DNA from: Orbilia blumenaviensis
Taxonomy: Eukaryota; Ascomycota; Orbiliomycetes; Orbiliales; Orbiliaceae
DNA length: 64,000 bases
Direction of reading: 5' to 3'
NCBI GenBank assembly: GCA_036872755.1
Contig: JAVHNS010000015.1
Span: 558,001-622,000, forward strand
Part shown: positions 38,701 to 50,562 of the stretch, piece by piece
Numbering within the stretch: position 1 is the stretch's first letter
Layout of the letters: every line of letters begins with the position of its first letter
Translations under genes and position numbers: made by a program
Notes under the pieces: generated by a model
What the model saw: the letters and a program-made list of their open reading frames with translations, nothing else
Told to the model about the DNA's origin: nothing
Databases searched by the model: none

Positions 38701-39182
38701 CATTAATCACGACTTCTGAAGCTTTGCCCTCTTTCTCTCGGGCAATTATTTGTCGATATATCTTTTTCGTTTCTTGGGGGCAGAGTCGCCGTTTATATCC
38801 CAGTTTGTTTAGCTTGTCGCGGACCTGGCATTTCCTGTATATATCGCAGAACATCTCGTTAGGACATGTACACCGAATTAATTGAAAACTTAAGCTCCCG
38901 TTGTCAGGAGCGCAGCCAGATGAAAATACATTTTTTGGCTCTGGGCCATATTTTTTGGCAATACATGCTGGGGGGATACAGACGACCGAGCGCCTAGTAG
39001 CTAGTAGGAATAATTGGTTTAACTTACGTTACGGACAAGTTGTGGTTCTTGTTGATTTCAGTTGCAATATCTTCCGGTTTCCAGCGTAGCACCTGATATA
39101 ATATCCGCATCTCCTCTTTAACGTCGTCATCGTCCAGCGTAGCACAGGGGCGTGCGCGTTTCCGTGATACAACTAGAGCCAT
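35712..39182 (-). CDS. Clr5-like domain protein with ankyrin-type repeats, 1060 aa
   Basis: Three exons: 39182-39028, 38834-38617, 38521-35712. The introns are 193 and 95 nt (GTAAGT..ACAG, GTAGGT..GGCAG with a CTGAC branch). The N-terminus contains VKEEMRILYQVLRWKPEDIA...NHNLSVTKCQVRDKLNKLGYKRR. That is the layout of the fungal Clr5 domain, a small helix-turn-helix-like unit found at the N-terminus of many fungal proteins. The remaining ~930 residues are helical. Ankyrin-like units are clearest near the C-terminus (VEILDLLLECGTQLNLQD, CLKSLVSHGLDINKF, GYTALSGAMESGNMDALV), with weaker units earlier (YLKALLDVGADINANV, VLKKLLSFGVNPTK). Such proteins are variable and often lineage-specific. A nuclear or scaffold role is inference. 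It sits beside two decayed gene remnants. Confidence 0.75.
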
Positions 39183-39969
39183 CGGTGCGCTATATCTTCT
39201 AGTACTATAGTGTCTCGGATGATCTCAATGCGTATGTCTGCGCGCCCGCTTAGTTGTGTAGCCGCGAAACACGCTGTATTCGTGCCGGTGCCAGATGCAG
39301 TAACTGATTGATCTCGAGGATCGCGATGCGATGCACGATAGAAAATATGTATAACGCCTTAACGTGTTCTAACGCTCGCAGTGTTGGCTTTGGTATCGGA
39401 TCAGAGCAGAGCAATTAAGTTTAGAAAAGACGACACTGTGTATATCGTTGAAAGAATTTGAAAAGAGATAGAAGTGTTAAGTGGAACTGCACCTTCCCAC
39501 CTGTTTAGCTACTGAATTCAAGTGAATTAAAGACGCTGGAGGGAGGAATGATGTTTATGCTGGAAAAATCAAATGGAAGTGGTGGGTTCTGGATCTCCTT
39601 TTATAAAGAAAAAGAGCGATGAAATCGCACTCCGAATCTTGAATACAGTCGACATATGTCGGCGTCGAACTTTGTAGCCTTGTATGGTGCATCTGTAGCG
39701 AGTGCTCATGTATGGAGACCCGATCACCAGCAAAGCGGGGCTAACCGAATTGAGCCTCCCTGCATCACCGAAAATTGTTCTGCACCAATCAGGTCATGCA
39801 TGGGAACTCCACAGTACTCTTGGCCATGCATATGCCATGCATATACCTGCAGCATGACTTTATGGGTAGCTCCTCCTCATAGATTCGGTGTCTCAGATTG
39901 GCCAGAAATTTATTTCATTCTGGCTCAAGCGGGTTGCGCTGCATGCATAAGAAAAACTTGGTATCTATC
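39183..39969. other. Intergenic, possible decayed sequence
   Basis: No intact gene. The part after about 39700 may be the eroded upstream portion of the MFS remnant that follows, but I could not follow a frame. Confidence 0.35.
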
Positions 39970-40577
39970 CCGATCAATATAGCTATAGTTGCCGCGGTCG
40001 TCCAACCAGTCTTCATGGATGTGCCTGAGCGGAATACCCGTATACTCTTTTGGTAATATATTGTTGGTTGACCAATCGACCGCGGCCTTATCGATGCCCC
40101 ACTTTTGTTATATGAAAATTCCTATTCGCACTGGGGATCTCAGCAAACTTATTAGTCGCAGATTTCTCCTGCGCTTGTATTCACAGCTACCCAGATCCTT
40201 GCTTGGAACATTGTTCGAAAGTTCGTAGGAATACATCAACAGGGTATCACGGGGTCGCTGATGGGTACCACGCTTTCGTGCAGTTTGAGTACTAGTATCG
40301 AATTCGCGGGTACTGTTGAGGCATACACCAACGACCAAGGGAGACACATATCGTATTTTAAGGCTATAGCAACGTTCTATATTTCCGCATTGGCATGTCC
40401 GGGCTAGTAATAGTATTAGCGATTTTGCTTGTTAAGTTCCGAAAAGAGATAGGCAATGCAGGGATGGAAATTAATGTGAATGACGATTCGGGCTCCTCAG
40501 CCTCGCCAGATAAGCCACTACCCAATATATGCAAGGCTGAATATGAGGTCTGGTTGTGTTGCCAGTATGGCCGGTAG
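39970..40577 (+). pseudogene. Remnant of an MFS transporter (C-terminal part)
   Basis: Broken frames give a recognisable series. First IAIVAAVVQPV, then in another frame FGNILLVDQSTAALSMPHF. From 40156 comes ISPALVFTATQIL, HQQGITGSLMGTTLSCSLST and EFAGTVEAYTNDQGRH up to a TAG at 40405. In a further frame LVIVLAILLVKFRKE follows (40395-40577). The HQGxxGSL..T..S.S...FAGTVE pattern is what the last transmembrane helices of fungal ATR1-like drug/proton antiporters look like. The frame has at least two breaks and no N-terminal half is visible, so it is a fragment, not a gene. Confidence 0.45.
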
Positions 40578-40937
40578 AACCAATGTGAAAGCTTCGTCTC
40601 ACGTCTCATGAAGTAATCCCTCTCTATTAGAACGCCAAATCTTTTTAAATCTCTCTTTATGTTTATTTTAGACTTAAAAGTATGATTATCCTGATAAATA
40701 TACTAAATACAGTTCTTTATCTAGGCTTCTGATTTCGCAGCTGGGAGGTACAGGTTAGGACCTTGGTGAGTGTACGGTATGGGTTTTACGTTCTTATTAT
40801 CAAATCGATGATATAGTGTACTATAATTTGCATACCTAGACAAAGGCATCATCATACACGCCGAAACTATATTTGACGCCTAGACATTGAGGCCGACAAT
40901 TCCAGTCTTCCACCTCCAGCTTTTAAGAATATACAAC

Positions 40938-42135
40938 TTAGATAGCTTGGTTTACTTCGACCTGGCTATACCTAGCCTGCGTCAATAATGACTCCGCAGC
41001 TAAAGGATTGTAACAACCAAAAACCCTCCTTTTTAGAGATTGCGAGATCATGACAGTTGTAACCTCCTGGCTTCTAGGCAATAGGATGTCTTTTGTAGTT
41101 ATTTCCGTATCAAAAGCTTCGGCCGTCGTTATGACTTTCATTGGGATGACAGACATCTTCGATGCTGCCTTGAGAGAAGCTATTTTCATCAAATGGGCCT
41201 GTTAGAGGCGTATATTTGCTTCATATGGGTTCGCATATCTTTGTTGTACCTGGAGACTCATCAATTGCGCTGTAGAAAGCTCTTATTTAACTTCAAAATT
41301 CCTGATAGTAGCTCGATATTCTTGCTCAAGTATTCTCCCTTTTCTGAAAGCTTCGTCCAAGTTTTGGCGTTCTCAATGCTATAACTTTTCATTCCTAGCT
41401 GTATTTGCCGTTGCTGGAACTCGGAAAGTCCGATTTGACTTTGCTGGTAGAGATTATTGAGGGTTTGGGTTTTCTTCCGCCGCCTCAAGCCTGTCGTTTG
41501 GATGAACATAAATATGTTCTTCCGGCCCTGGCCATGATTTGGTACAGCCATAACCCAAGTATAAAACTTGATATACCCGGAATCTTTGGAATACCTGGAA
41601 TATCCGGCATATCAAAGAAACCCAGAATCCTGCGGCTCCTCGGGAAGCTATCTGGAAGAGCTGGTGTGATAAACGGAGAATTGTTCGGTTTACCAGGCAA
41701 GTAGCTCGGGACTTCTTGGTCTCAGAATTGGCAAAGGGGACTACTCCAAACAGACCACTGAGAATGCGTTTAGCAATCGTAGATGGAAGACTCAAGCCGC
41801 GCAAGAGAGCTGTAATGAGGCGTCATTGTTATCCAAATTACCAATCGAGACCAACGATTTGACGACATTTTTGATCCCTTCGGGACTCGCGAGATCTTTC
41901 TAGTTCCTTTATAGGTACTTACGGATGCTCGTATTCCCCTCAAACCGGATTCCTGTTTCCTATCTTGCGTTCCGTTCACACTCGACATGCCCTTAGAGAC
42001 TATTTCAAGTGCCAAGTTCTTAACACCTATCCCATCATTGCCAGGAACATCTGTTATGGCGCTGGATACTTTGAGATCACTCGCAAATTTGGCCAAAAAT
42101 TTGGACAAACTGAGATTCTCAACGGTGGTAGACAA
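40938..42135 (-). pseudogene. Decayed coding segments of an unknown gene
   Basis: Several minus-strand stretches look protein-like but do not assemble into one frame. 42135-41930 encodes ENLSLSKFLAKFASDLKVSS and ends at a good donor (GTAAGT). A following segment gives DLASPEGIKNVVKSLVSIGN, then shifts frame near 41826 into LLRGLSLPSTIAKRILSGLF. Around 41551-41261 there is a Gln/Lys-rich, coiled-coil-like segment (LYQQSQIGLSEFQQRQIQLG). A last piece at 41192-40938 contains TEITTKDILLPRSQEVTTVM. I do not recognise the family. Either it is a multi-exon gene with exons I cannot join, or it has been inactivated by frameshifts. Confidence 0.3.
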
Positions 42136-42712
42136 ACAGCAGCTGGAAGGATTTTTTTAGTTCCACTGAGCTTGAATACTAAATTCAAACGCACCGTAAG
42201 TATAAATCGGATCAATATTGTCTCGTATATGATGTTATTCGTGCAAATTACCTTCCGAGCTCGAAGATTAATATTATCAGGCCCAGTATTATCAAATGTG
42301 AAAATACAACATGGTAAAATGGAAAAGAGCGTTGAATTCGCTAAAGATTGGGTCTGGGGTGCAGGGAGTAGTGGGAGCTATACCCTTCTAACCGATCTAG
42401 GATGAGCCTTGCAGCGGCCTTCGTATCTTCGTATTTGAATTTCCGGACGTGAGTGTAGACCCACAGTTTGGGAAAGTTTCATGATCGTATGACCTTAAAA
42501 GGTAATAATTCATGAATTTGAGCACTGATTGTACTTTCGATTAAGCCGTCACTTCGCATTATTACTATTAAGTTTAATAGTGGAAATAGTTCATGGATCC
42601 AATCAAAACCATTGCATTTCTCAATAGCAGCAAGCTGGTATAGACACAATTAAACAAAAAAAATCCCGTATCAAACCCGAAACACCCGTCCCGCGGAAAA
42701 AGTTCGCACATT
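42136..42712. other. Intergenic, nothing recognised
   Basis: The 3' side of the aldolase-domain gene. A plus-strand frame at 41965-42405 mirrors the decayed minus-strand segments and is probably a shadow. Confidence 0.35.
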
Positions 42713-43740
42713 TTACTTCTTCTGGTAGCTCCCATACAAAGAACCAGCCTTGCTTTCCAATTCCATAACATCAAAGACAGGCTTCGCGCTAAACCACCCA
42801 GCCATCTCCGTTCCAACAGTCTTATAGGTCTCAAGGGCATCGTCCTCATCTATTTTCACGGTCGCACCTCCTCTTCCAGCTGCTGCAGCATCCGCCAATA
42901 GTTGCGCATGGCAACTCTTTTCTAAACTCATAAACCAAAAGATTGTGCTCTCAATACTCTTTCCGCAGGTTAGAAGTCCGTGGTTTTGGAGTAATGCCGC
43001 TTTCTTGTTTCCTAGAGCGGAGGCGATTTGTCGGCCTTCTTCGGCAGCTAGAACCGTACCCTTGAATTGGTTGTAAAGTGCGAGATCATTGTAAAAAGCG
43101 CAGGAATCTTGGGTGGTGATGTCAAGGTTTCTTCCAAGGGCGCAGAATGCGCGGCCGTAGAGGGAATGCGAATGAGCGACACACATAACATCAGGGCGGG
43201 CTTCGTGAACAGCATGGTGGATCATGTATGCTGTTTAATTCGATATTAGTCAAAATTATAGGTACAAATTATTATGGGTTTAAGATGATTTAAACCTACC
43301 TGCTGCATTGAGAAGACGGACCTTTCCTCCATCGACAACCTTGCCCTCCTTGTTGACAAGAATCAAATCTTCAGCTGTAAGAGTCGGCCATGCGACGCCA
43401 AAGGGGTTCACCCAAAACGAGGTCGGGTCAACAGGGTCCTATAAATTAAAGTTAGTGTCAATAATCTTATTTTTTTTAATTTCCTGAAGTTAAGACCTAC
43501 TCTGAAGGTAATATGGCCAGCAACACCTTCGTCGTACCCGTATTTCGCAAAGATTCGGAATGCCAGGGTAAGCCGACCCTTGTAGTACTCTCGCGCCTTG
43601 TAAGGATCATCGAACTTGGGAGGACCGATATCCGCGATAGTTGGCATTTTGACAGCTTGGCCCTGCTCCATCTTTGGTCGTTCTTCAACGGCGATAGAGG
43701 TGCCGTTGACTGGGACTGGGAGAACAGCTGCGGACGCCAT
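42713..43740 (-). CDS. Class II aldolase/adducin-domain protein, 298 aa
   Basis: Three exons: 43740-43501, 43438-43300, 43230-42713. The introns are 62 and 69 nt (GTAGGT..TATAG, GTAGGT..ACAG). The domain runs from about residue 55 to 255. [23 protein letters not shown] is the usual nucleotide/phosphate-site region once exons 1 and 2 are joined. [13 protein letters not shown] carries the metal-binding HxH, and [11 protein letters not shown] the third histidine. The likely catalytic acid is in the GHITFR..DP region or nearby; I cannot place it surely. Bacterial relatives are fuculose- or ribulose-phosphate aldolases/epimerases; fungal members of this ~300-residue type are mostly uncharacterised. 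No targeting signal is seen, so a cytosolic location is likely. The metal ligands are intact, so it should be active. Confidence 0.88.
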
Positions 43741-46700
43741 ATTGAATGTTTATTGAGTTGATGCTTAGACCGACGAAAAAAATGCTACGGGATTTGAAAC
43801 TAGAATACGGATTGGATGAAGAATGAAAAGGAAAAAAATCAAGAAGTCAAGAGCTTCCCCGGATTTTTGTCCCCATTTAATACTGCAGTGAGGGCGCGTT
43901 GCTATAGCTGGTCGGTTTAAGCCGTCCTCCACATCCATGGACGCCAAAATAGGGTGACAATCAACTTAGCTCCCCTTCATTTTTACCTTTTCCAACATCC
44001 GAATGCCTCGGCTCCGAAGCTCTTTTAACTAGCATCTTCTTCTAACTTTTTTTTTCTCCCCGCAAACCCCGCATTGCTGACTGACAAGCTCGTGCAAAGA
44101 GAGGGCTGTGGGGCATAAGCTTTCGCAAGAACGTCTTAGTAAAGAACCACGGCTCATTCGGCAGCTTGAAGGTTTGGCTTTTGTGGCGAGACAGGGGTCC
44201 GCTTGGGGAGCGATGGGACCCACACTCTCAATCCTTCACCGGATTTTTGGGCAATTGGTGTTGCAACTGTTGGGAAGTCCCATAGACGCCAAGCCTTCGC
44301 GATGCTACCCCCCCCTGTCGGTTCGTCCTAATCAGGAAAAACGGAATTCCACATACAACGCACTTTTTTGTGAGCGCCCTGGTGCCTTTGGCGTTTGGGA
44401 GGACTGAAGTGTGTAACCGTATAGATCAGTTTGGATAGATGTGGAATATTCTTGCAACTTTGTCTAAGCATTACTATAAAATTACTTAAGAAATTTTGAA
44501 CCGGCTTATTATTCAGGAATTAACATAGAACGGCCTACGTACATATTTAATTCATCTGGTATACGGTAGTACCATGGTGAATATAATTATTAGCATATGA
44601 CACTACAACCAATAGCGCGAATATTGAGCCTTTCTTCTTCCTAGTTCTTCTTTTTAGGGCGTTTCGAGAGCTAGAGATAAAGCATGATAAAATCAAACAG
44701 AGAACTCAATCCTATGATATAAGTTCGAAAGGTGATGCCATGGTAGGGATAAATCCCGTGATGCGGGTTTAGAAAGACGCCATATGCTTCCTAGCTCAGC
44801 CGACGTCGACGCATCGGGCCGCGTCAGCAAACCCAAACGGCCCGACCCTTCACAGACACCTCATTAAACATTACGTCCAGGCATTTAGGAGCGCGCCGGC
44901 GTCATCCCATCGGAGCTCACCCAAAAACTCGCCACCCCATAAACGCTGGACGGGTACCCGCAGAGTCATACAAACCAAAGTAGAACCACAAAGCGCATTC
45001 GGAGGTACGCGTATGATAAATTTTAGGTTCCGGGTGCACCTGTATCTCCAAAGAAAAAAATTTTTTTTTTCCCAAGTCAGGAGAGCAGAAGTACAGGCTT
45101 CGCGTGGCCTGTAGCACCATCCGCGATGCCTTGTGAGACGATATTAAGAACCATTTGGTTTGCGTTTGGAATGCCACTATGGCCATGAGGTTGGTAGTCT
45201 CCCTCGAGATCTTCCGACTTCAGGGCTGAGTAGATGTGTCCTAAAGATGCGTTTTGGAAAGCGAATGTTTCCCGGGTAGTTGCGGCACAGTAGCAAGGAT
45301 AGCATATATCGCATTGCTAGCTAGCTAGCAGTCATGTCTCTTAGCTTTGGCTATGCTAGGCAACGCTACAACTCAGCTGGCCGACTGCTCCCAAGGTTGA
45401 CATGATGCAAGCTCGACTACGTGATATTCTCGTTCTGGAGGTGGTATTTGCGGCACTGCTTCTCTGGGGCTACTACCAGACCTTGTCCATGACTCTAGGA
45501 GCTGAGGACAGAAGACATATTACCAGGAAATTAATGAGAATTGCGATCCCAACATATGGTCACCCGGGCTTCAGTTACACAAGGCAACAATTCTTGGGTT
45601 CGCCACATAGTATATAGTGGGTGCTTTTGAATTCATTGACGGTAGCAGTATCCGTGCCCTCCGAGGATTCTATAGCAATAGGTGCGAGCAGCAATAATCC
45701 TAGAAAAGTGCCTGAACTCATGGAAGGCTGAAGTCCTTTTTGTCATCCAGTCCTATTCAGGAAATACCTTTCCCACGGCTCAACCTCCCAAATCGATAGA
45801 TACGCCGATGCACACCCACTGCTGGCTCTATCACGACAAGAATATACTGGTTTTTTTAATGGCACAGCACAGTTAAATCAAAACTTTTGTAGGGGAATAC
45901 AGAGCGAAGATCCTGAACTCCAGCACCATATGACCATCCTCCATACGAAGCACATACCAAAATAGCTCAAAGCTGCCTGAGAGGTGGAGCCTTACCCGAA
46001 GGCTTCAATACTCCGGAGGTTATGGGACGGAACTAGTTTCACCCAACCCACAATTCTCATGTGTATACGTAAAATTGTGCCTGTTAAAATGGTCACGCAA
46101 ATCAATGGTGAGCCTAAGCTAGCACCCAGCGGTTACGATTGTACCAGTAGCCGCCATCAAAAAAAAATAAAAATAAAAATAATGGGACCTAACCTCATTT
46201 TGCTCTACGTTCACGATCTCATAAGTCTACTACAAAGCTACGGTGAGAAGAAATGTGATATGAAGGTATTTGTAAGAGTTTGGATGGTGTGTGTGTGTGT
46301 GATTGTATTACACATATATGCAGCGTGGTGATAATGTACCATGTAAATACAGCGTGTTCGTACAGGTCCAGAGTGTATAGAGGATTCTGCAGCTATAATT
46401 AGGATCGTACATAAAAGAAAAAACAACCGACTCGAAAAAAAAAGAGAAGAAAATCAGAAAACCCAGAGAGAGAAAAAAAGAAGATTCGACTGCATGACAC
46501 GGGAAGGGATTCGATTTGAGGAGTTAAGTTAGGCAAATGCAGAAATTATGTATGGATTCGCTGTATTATGCAGGAGAGAAGAAATCGTAGAAATTTTGAA
46601 GAATATGTAGATGTGGCCAGAAAAGCAGGAGATTGCATGCTTGATTCAAATGCAAAAAGTGAAACATAATCAATGATATTCCCTTGCAACATAACTCAGA

Positions 46701-46940
46701 AAACGCCTGGATGATATCGTGTCCCGTTAAAAAAAACGTAAGAAACAAAAACGGAAGGAGGATAGAAGATCTATCTATACAACTGATAGACTTTGTGGGA
46801 AAACAGCGGACAGAATGGTATCTAGCTCTATGAAAAACGAAAGAAACAAACCAATGGTCGTAAATCAAACAAGGATATCAAATACAACCCCAGACAAGCC
46901 CGTATAACCCAAATGTACAGTAAGAAGAAAAAAAGGAACT
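43741..46940. other. Gene-poor intergenic region
   Basis: About 3.2 kb without a convincing gene. Features are a GCTAGC repeat around 45314-45327, a (TG)n run at 46286-46301, and A-rich tracts around 46160-46470. Open frames at 44108-44407 and 45402-45617 lack motifs. Confidence 0.45.
46286..46301. repeat. (TG)n microsatellite
   Basis: About eight TG dinucleotides in the intergenic region. Confidence 0.7.
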
Positions 46941-48239
46941 TTACAAGTCGACATCCATGTCATCACCAAGGGCCACGCCAAACATCTGGCTCAGGCTACC
47001 TCGCCTGTGGTCTGCATGCTGTTGCTGCAGGTTGAAGGCACCACCGTTTAACACAGAGTCAATGGTCATTCTACCCTTGACACGCTTTGCAGGACTGGCG
47101 GAGCTTTCCGCCTCGTCGCTTTCGTCGTCGCCCTCACCATCCTTATCATCAAAGAGGGAGTAGATACGTCTTCTCTTCTTGGTGTTTGGGGTGTTGAGGC
47201 TGCGACGCTTTAGAGTGCTGTTGGCACTACCAGTTGGAGTAGTCTTCTCCAAATTCTGGGTAAGCACAGAAGGAGTAGCAATGGTCGCAAAACCCCTTGT
47301 CTTTCGTGGGGTAAATGGAGTAGCGGGACGAGCCGAAACATTGGTGTTAAAGGATCGGTCCATTGCCTTGGGAAAACCCATACCAATGCCCATCATTGCG
47401 GCGTTGGTGCCACCAGTGCTAAGGCCTAGGAATCCTCCAAGAAGGATATCGTCAGCTGGGTAGCTGCTAGAGCATACGTCAACGTTCCACTCGAAACAGT
47501 CGTCGTCCTCGGTCTGTGGGTCGTCGGTTGTATCGTCCAGTTCTGAATCAGAAGCACAAGAAGAATACTCTCCTTGGATCACCTCGATCCCGGCATCATG
47601 CCAGCCGACGTGGCTTGCAGTAGCAGCGCTAATGCTGGAGGTGGCAGACTGAGACGAGTATGTACGACTCAGTGCTGGTGACATTGGCAATGCAGGGAGT
47701 TCTTCAATTGTGATTATGGCCGAATTCATCGGGCTAGAGCCTGAGAAAATGGGTTCTGAGAGAAAGGAAGCAGTGTCTGATCTGAGGTCCAGTGGAATGG
47801 TAGTGGGATCCATGAGGTCAATGTCTACTACGTCTATCTCTGGGCCGTTGTTTCCTTCATCTTCTGATTCTGATTCCGGATCTGGTAGGTGAACTTTGAG
47901 ATTTTGGGTGGTAGGCGGTAAAACTTCTTCGTCTGAGCTTTCACCTTCGCTCATAGACTTTGCTGAAGAAACCCCACTGCTAGGGGCCGGAGAGAGATGC
48001 CTCAAGTGCGGTGAAAAGGAAAGAGGCCTTGTAATGGGCGATGTTGGGGACATTGTAGTTGGGGAAGGGTAGCCAAACGGGGAAAGGAAGGATTCTTGAG
48101 GGGATTGAGGGCGCGGGATTCCATTTGCTCTAGAAGGACCCCATGCGAGCACTTGAGGCTTTGGTTGGAAGAATCCCGGGGAAAGGGATGGCGAGGAGGG
48201 GAGCCGTCGCTTCTGGTTTGGAGGGGTACCAGCAGACAT
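46941..48239 (-). CDS. Ser/Thr/Pro-rich protein of unknown function, 432 aa
   Basis: A single exon with ATG at 48239 and no intron needed. The first ~110 residues are Ser/Pro-rich with many SP and TP dipeptides (SPSLSPGFFQPKPQVLAWGPS), possible kinase sites. The middle is acidic (GESSDEEVLPP, PESESEDEGNNGPEIDVVDI, DSELDDTTDDPQTEDDD). The last third has a basic cluster, NTKKRRRIYSLFDDKDGE, probably a nuclear localisation signal, then SPAKRVKGRMTIDSVLNGGA and a tail ending DDMDVDL. No enzyme motif, signal peptide or membrane segment is visible. The features suggest a disordered, phosphorylated nuclear protein. The short conserved-looking blocks WHDAGIEVIQG and DCFEWNVDVCS may be the functional core. 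Family unknown to me. Confidence 0.75.
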   Translation of the reverse strand: MSAGTPPNQKRRLPSSPSLSPGFFQPKPQVLAWGPSRANGIPRPQSPQESFLSPFGYPSPTTMSPTSPITRPLSFSPHLRHLSPAPSSGVSSAKSMSEGESSDEEVLPPTTQNLKVHLPDPESESEDEGNNGPEIDVVDIDLMDPTTIPLDLRSDTASFLSEPIFSGSSPMNSAIITIEELPALPMSPALSRTYSSQSATSSISAATASHVGWHDAGIEVIQGEYSSCASDSELDDTTDDPQTEDDDCFEWNVDVCSSSYPADDILLGGFLGLSTGGTNAAMMGIGMGFPKAMDRSFNTNVSARPATPFTPRKTRGFATIATPSVLTQNLEKTTPTGSANSTLKRRSLNTPNTKKRRRIYSLFDDKDGEGDDESDEAESSASPAKRVKGRMTIDSVLNGGAFNLQQQHADHRRGSLSQMFGVALGDDMDVDL

Positions 48240-50562
48240 CTGGGCTTGTTGGATCGACTTTGCGTTGTCCTTGTTGGATTTTGATTCAGGCGATCAACAG
48301 GGTTTAGCTTGGATGCCAGCACAGCAACTGTCTGATCGTATGTCTGATCTCGGGATATAAACCGGTTTTGCGGAAGGGAACAACTGGGAATTCGGATTTG
48401 ATGAGATGGCGATGAGAGTCAATTGCCTTTTGCAAAGTCTGGTCTCTGTGAGATGTGGACCGGTTGTGTGATTTAAACACGGTTATAATGAATCTAGCCT
48501 TTGGATTGTGGGAAAAAATTATTATCTGCAAGAGCTCAAGCTATAGCTATAACGCTAGTGTATTAGCCCGAAAGTATCAAATCCAGTTTGATGGGCACTT
48601 TTCCGGCAGGTCGTCGAGCTTCGTTGGCGTCTTGGTTGTAAACAACGAAGGAAGTTCTTTGTAGGTGGAGACGACGTTGGGGGTATGCGCAGCCTATATA
48701 CATCTTAAACTGGCTCTATAAGGCTGTGTTTCAAGCCAAAGACCCCGCCGCCAACAATGCTTGCTCTGTCATACATGCGCGAGGGAAAAAAAAAAAGGAT
48801 GGGAAAAAAACCGAAGGATCTAACAAACATGACACGCATTTCGAGACCTTCTCGCGCGGGTACAGTCGGGTGGAAAAAGAAACAGAGAGGAGGGGTCTGC
48901 GTTCCAGTCATTCAGCCTGGTCGTTTAACAGTTCATTCGCTGTTCAATTGCTGGGTCAGCGAGAAAAGAAGCAAGCACCCTGGACATATCAAAGTCGATT
49001 TTCTGGTTTTCGCGGCAAAGCTAGGTAACAACAGGCAAGCCTGAGCCATGCCACATGTCTATTCATGCACCTAAGCTCAAGCTCAAATTTAATCTGTGAT
49101 GAGGCCCGTCAGGAAAAGTCGAATCACCACTTTCACGAAAACCCCGCTTTCCGATTCAAAAGCTTCAATGCACCAAATTAAAAATGAAATAAAAATAAAC
49201 GGTTATGCTTTGAACATTTGCCTCCCCAGGTGTAGATAGTTGTCACATCTTTGACATGTTTAAACATTTCACGGTCCAATGCCACCACCTGTAAAGAGAA
49301 TGGTGGTTGGGGTTCAGTTGTTGGTCGCCAGCAACGGCCAGCGAATGCATTCTGTGTGTTGTATAGAAAGGTGGGTGAACCGGGGGGTCGAAGCCCTCAA
49401 GGCCGAACTCACGATGCAATGTCATCATAGTTTTCCAGAAAATTTGCCCTGTGTATTGCGAATGGCCGGGCGGAATGCCTCCATGATTAAAAACGGTTAT
49501 GGAACATTTTTTCTTTTCCCGTTCTTTGCCCTGAAATTCCTTTACACAGTTTTCACTGGTCTGGTGGCCGGCTGCATTTCAACCCTCGTGTGGGACCCTT
49601 GTGGGACGGGTCGTCCAGTAACCCTGTGGACGGGGGCGTTCAGGCCAGCGTGATCAATTGATCAATTACATTTCTAGTTTGGGAAGCCTACGGTCGTACA
49701 CGTCGAGACGTGCTCTATCCCCATGAGCCGTCGAAGGAAGTTGGTGGCAAAATGAGACGGCTTCTGTGTTTGTTGGCGCCGAAAGGGCTTAGAGCCCAGG
49801 CCGTGCCGTTCAGGACATGGCGATGTTCGTGTTGCCGCGACGTTAATCGTTTCACAGGCTATTTGCCCAATGGCCATAGCCTCAGAGTTCTATCAGGGTC
49901 CTAAGTTGAGGATTCTATGCTAGGCGTTGGTACAAAAAACCTAGAGTCCTTAGGCATACTATGGTCATTTGATGCATACATGTACCGACTCACCCTTATC
50001 TCGAGGATCCGATCTAACCCAGTGACGAAAAAAAATTCAACTAAGCAAATTTTGACTGCAGAATGGACTTTTTTTTTTCGTCGGATATGTCAGGCTGCAT
50101 CTTAGGGCTTTGGTGCGCTGGCAGCTTTTGATTGTATCGCTTAGCTGGCAGGGTTCACGGGTTATCAGGGACCCTTGTCGATCGTCGGCGGAACCCAAAC
50201 TTAAAATGACGGAGATGTTTCAGGACGGTTTGGGAATCTCGATAGGTATTCCAAAATCCAGATAATACACCAAAGATTGCAATTCGGTTTCTCGGTATTG
50301 AGAGATTGCCGATCTCCATATCTGCATCGATAGAGCTATACAGCCCCAGCATTTGCAGGTGTCTATACAGATTGAACTTGATTCGAATTTAATATCCAAA
50401 TATCCGCAAAAGTAATTCAATTTAGAAAGTTTAGAGATTTATTTGTTAAACATACAGACAGGAAATTTTCAAAGGTCAAATCTGCCAGGAAGCGCTGTGC
50501 AGTCTCTTTGATGCTACATACAGTCTTGGAAAAGAGTGTATCCTCGATATCAGGATTCTGCT
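48240..50562. other. Intergenic, nothing recognised
   Basis: Upstream of the 432-residue protein gene and downstream of the F-box gene. The ORF 49279-49653 (plus) and others have no motif. A 14-bp palindrome lies at 49651-49664. A minus-strand frame at 50155-50352 is faintly protein-like but short. Confidence 0.4.
49651..49664. repeat. 14-bp perfect palindrome
   Basis: TGATCAATTGATCA, the core of the 16-bp palindrome seen at 10147-10162, about 39.5 kb away. Function unknown. Confidence 0.55.

Noticed and set aside
41405..41704. Plus-strand frame with repeated IPGI motifs
   Set aside because: It is antisense to a minus-strand segment with the same Pro/Ile/Gly period; the minus strand has the better splice and coding context.
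49279..49653. 124-residue plus-strand frame
   Set aside because: No motif, no splice partner and no signal; isolated chance ORF.
50155..50352. Short minus-strand frame downstream of the F-box gene
   Set aside because: Slightly protein-like but only 65 residues, with no splice link to the F-box gene, which ends at a clear stop at 50563.
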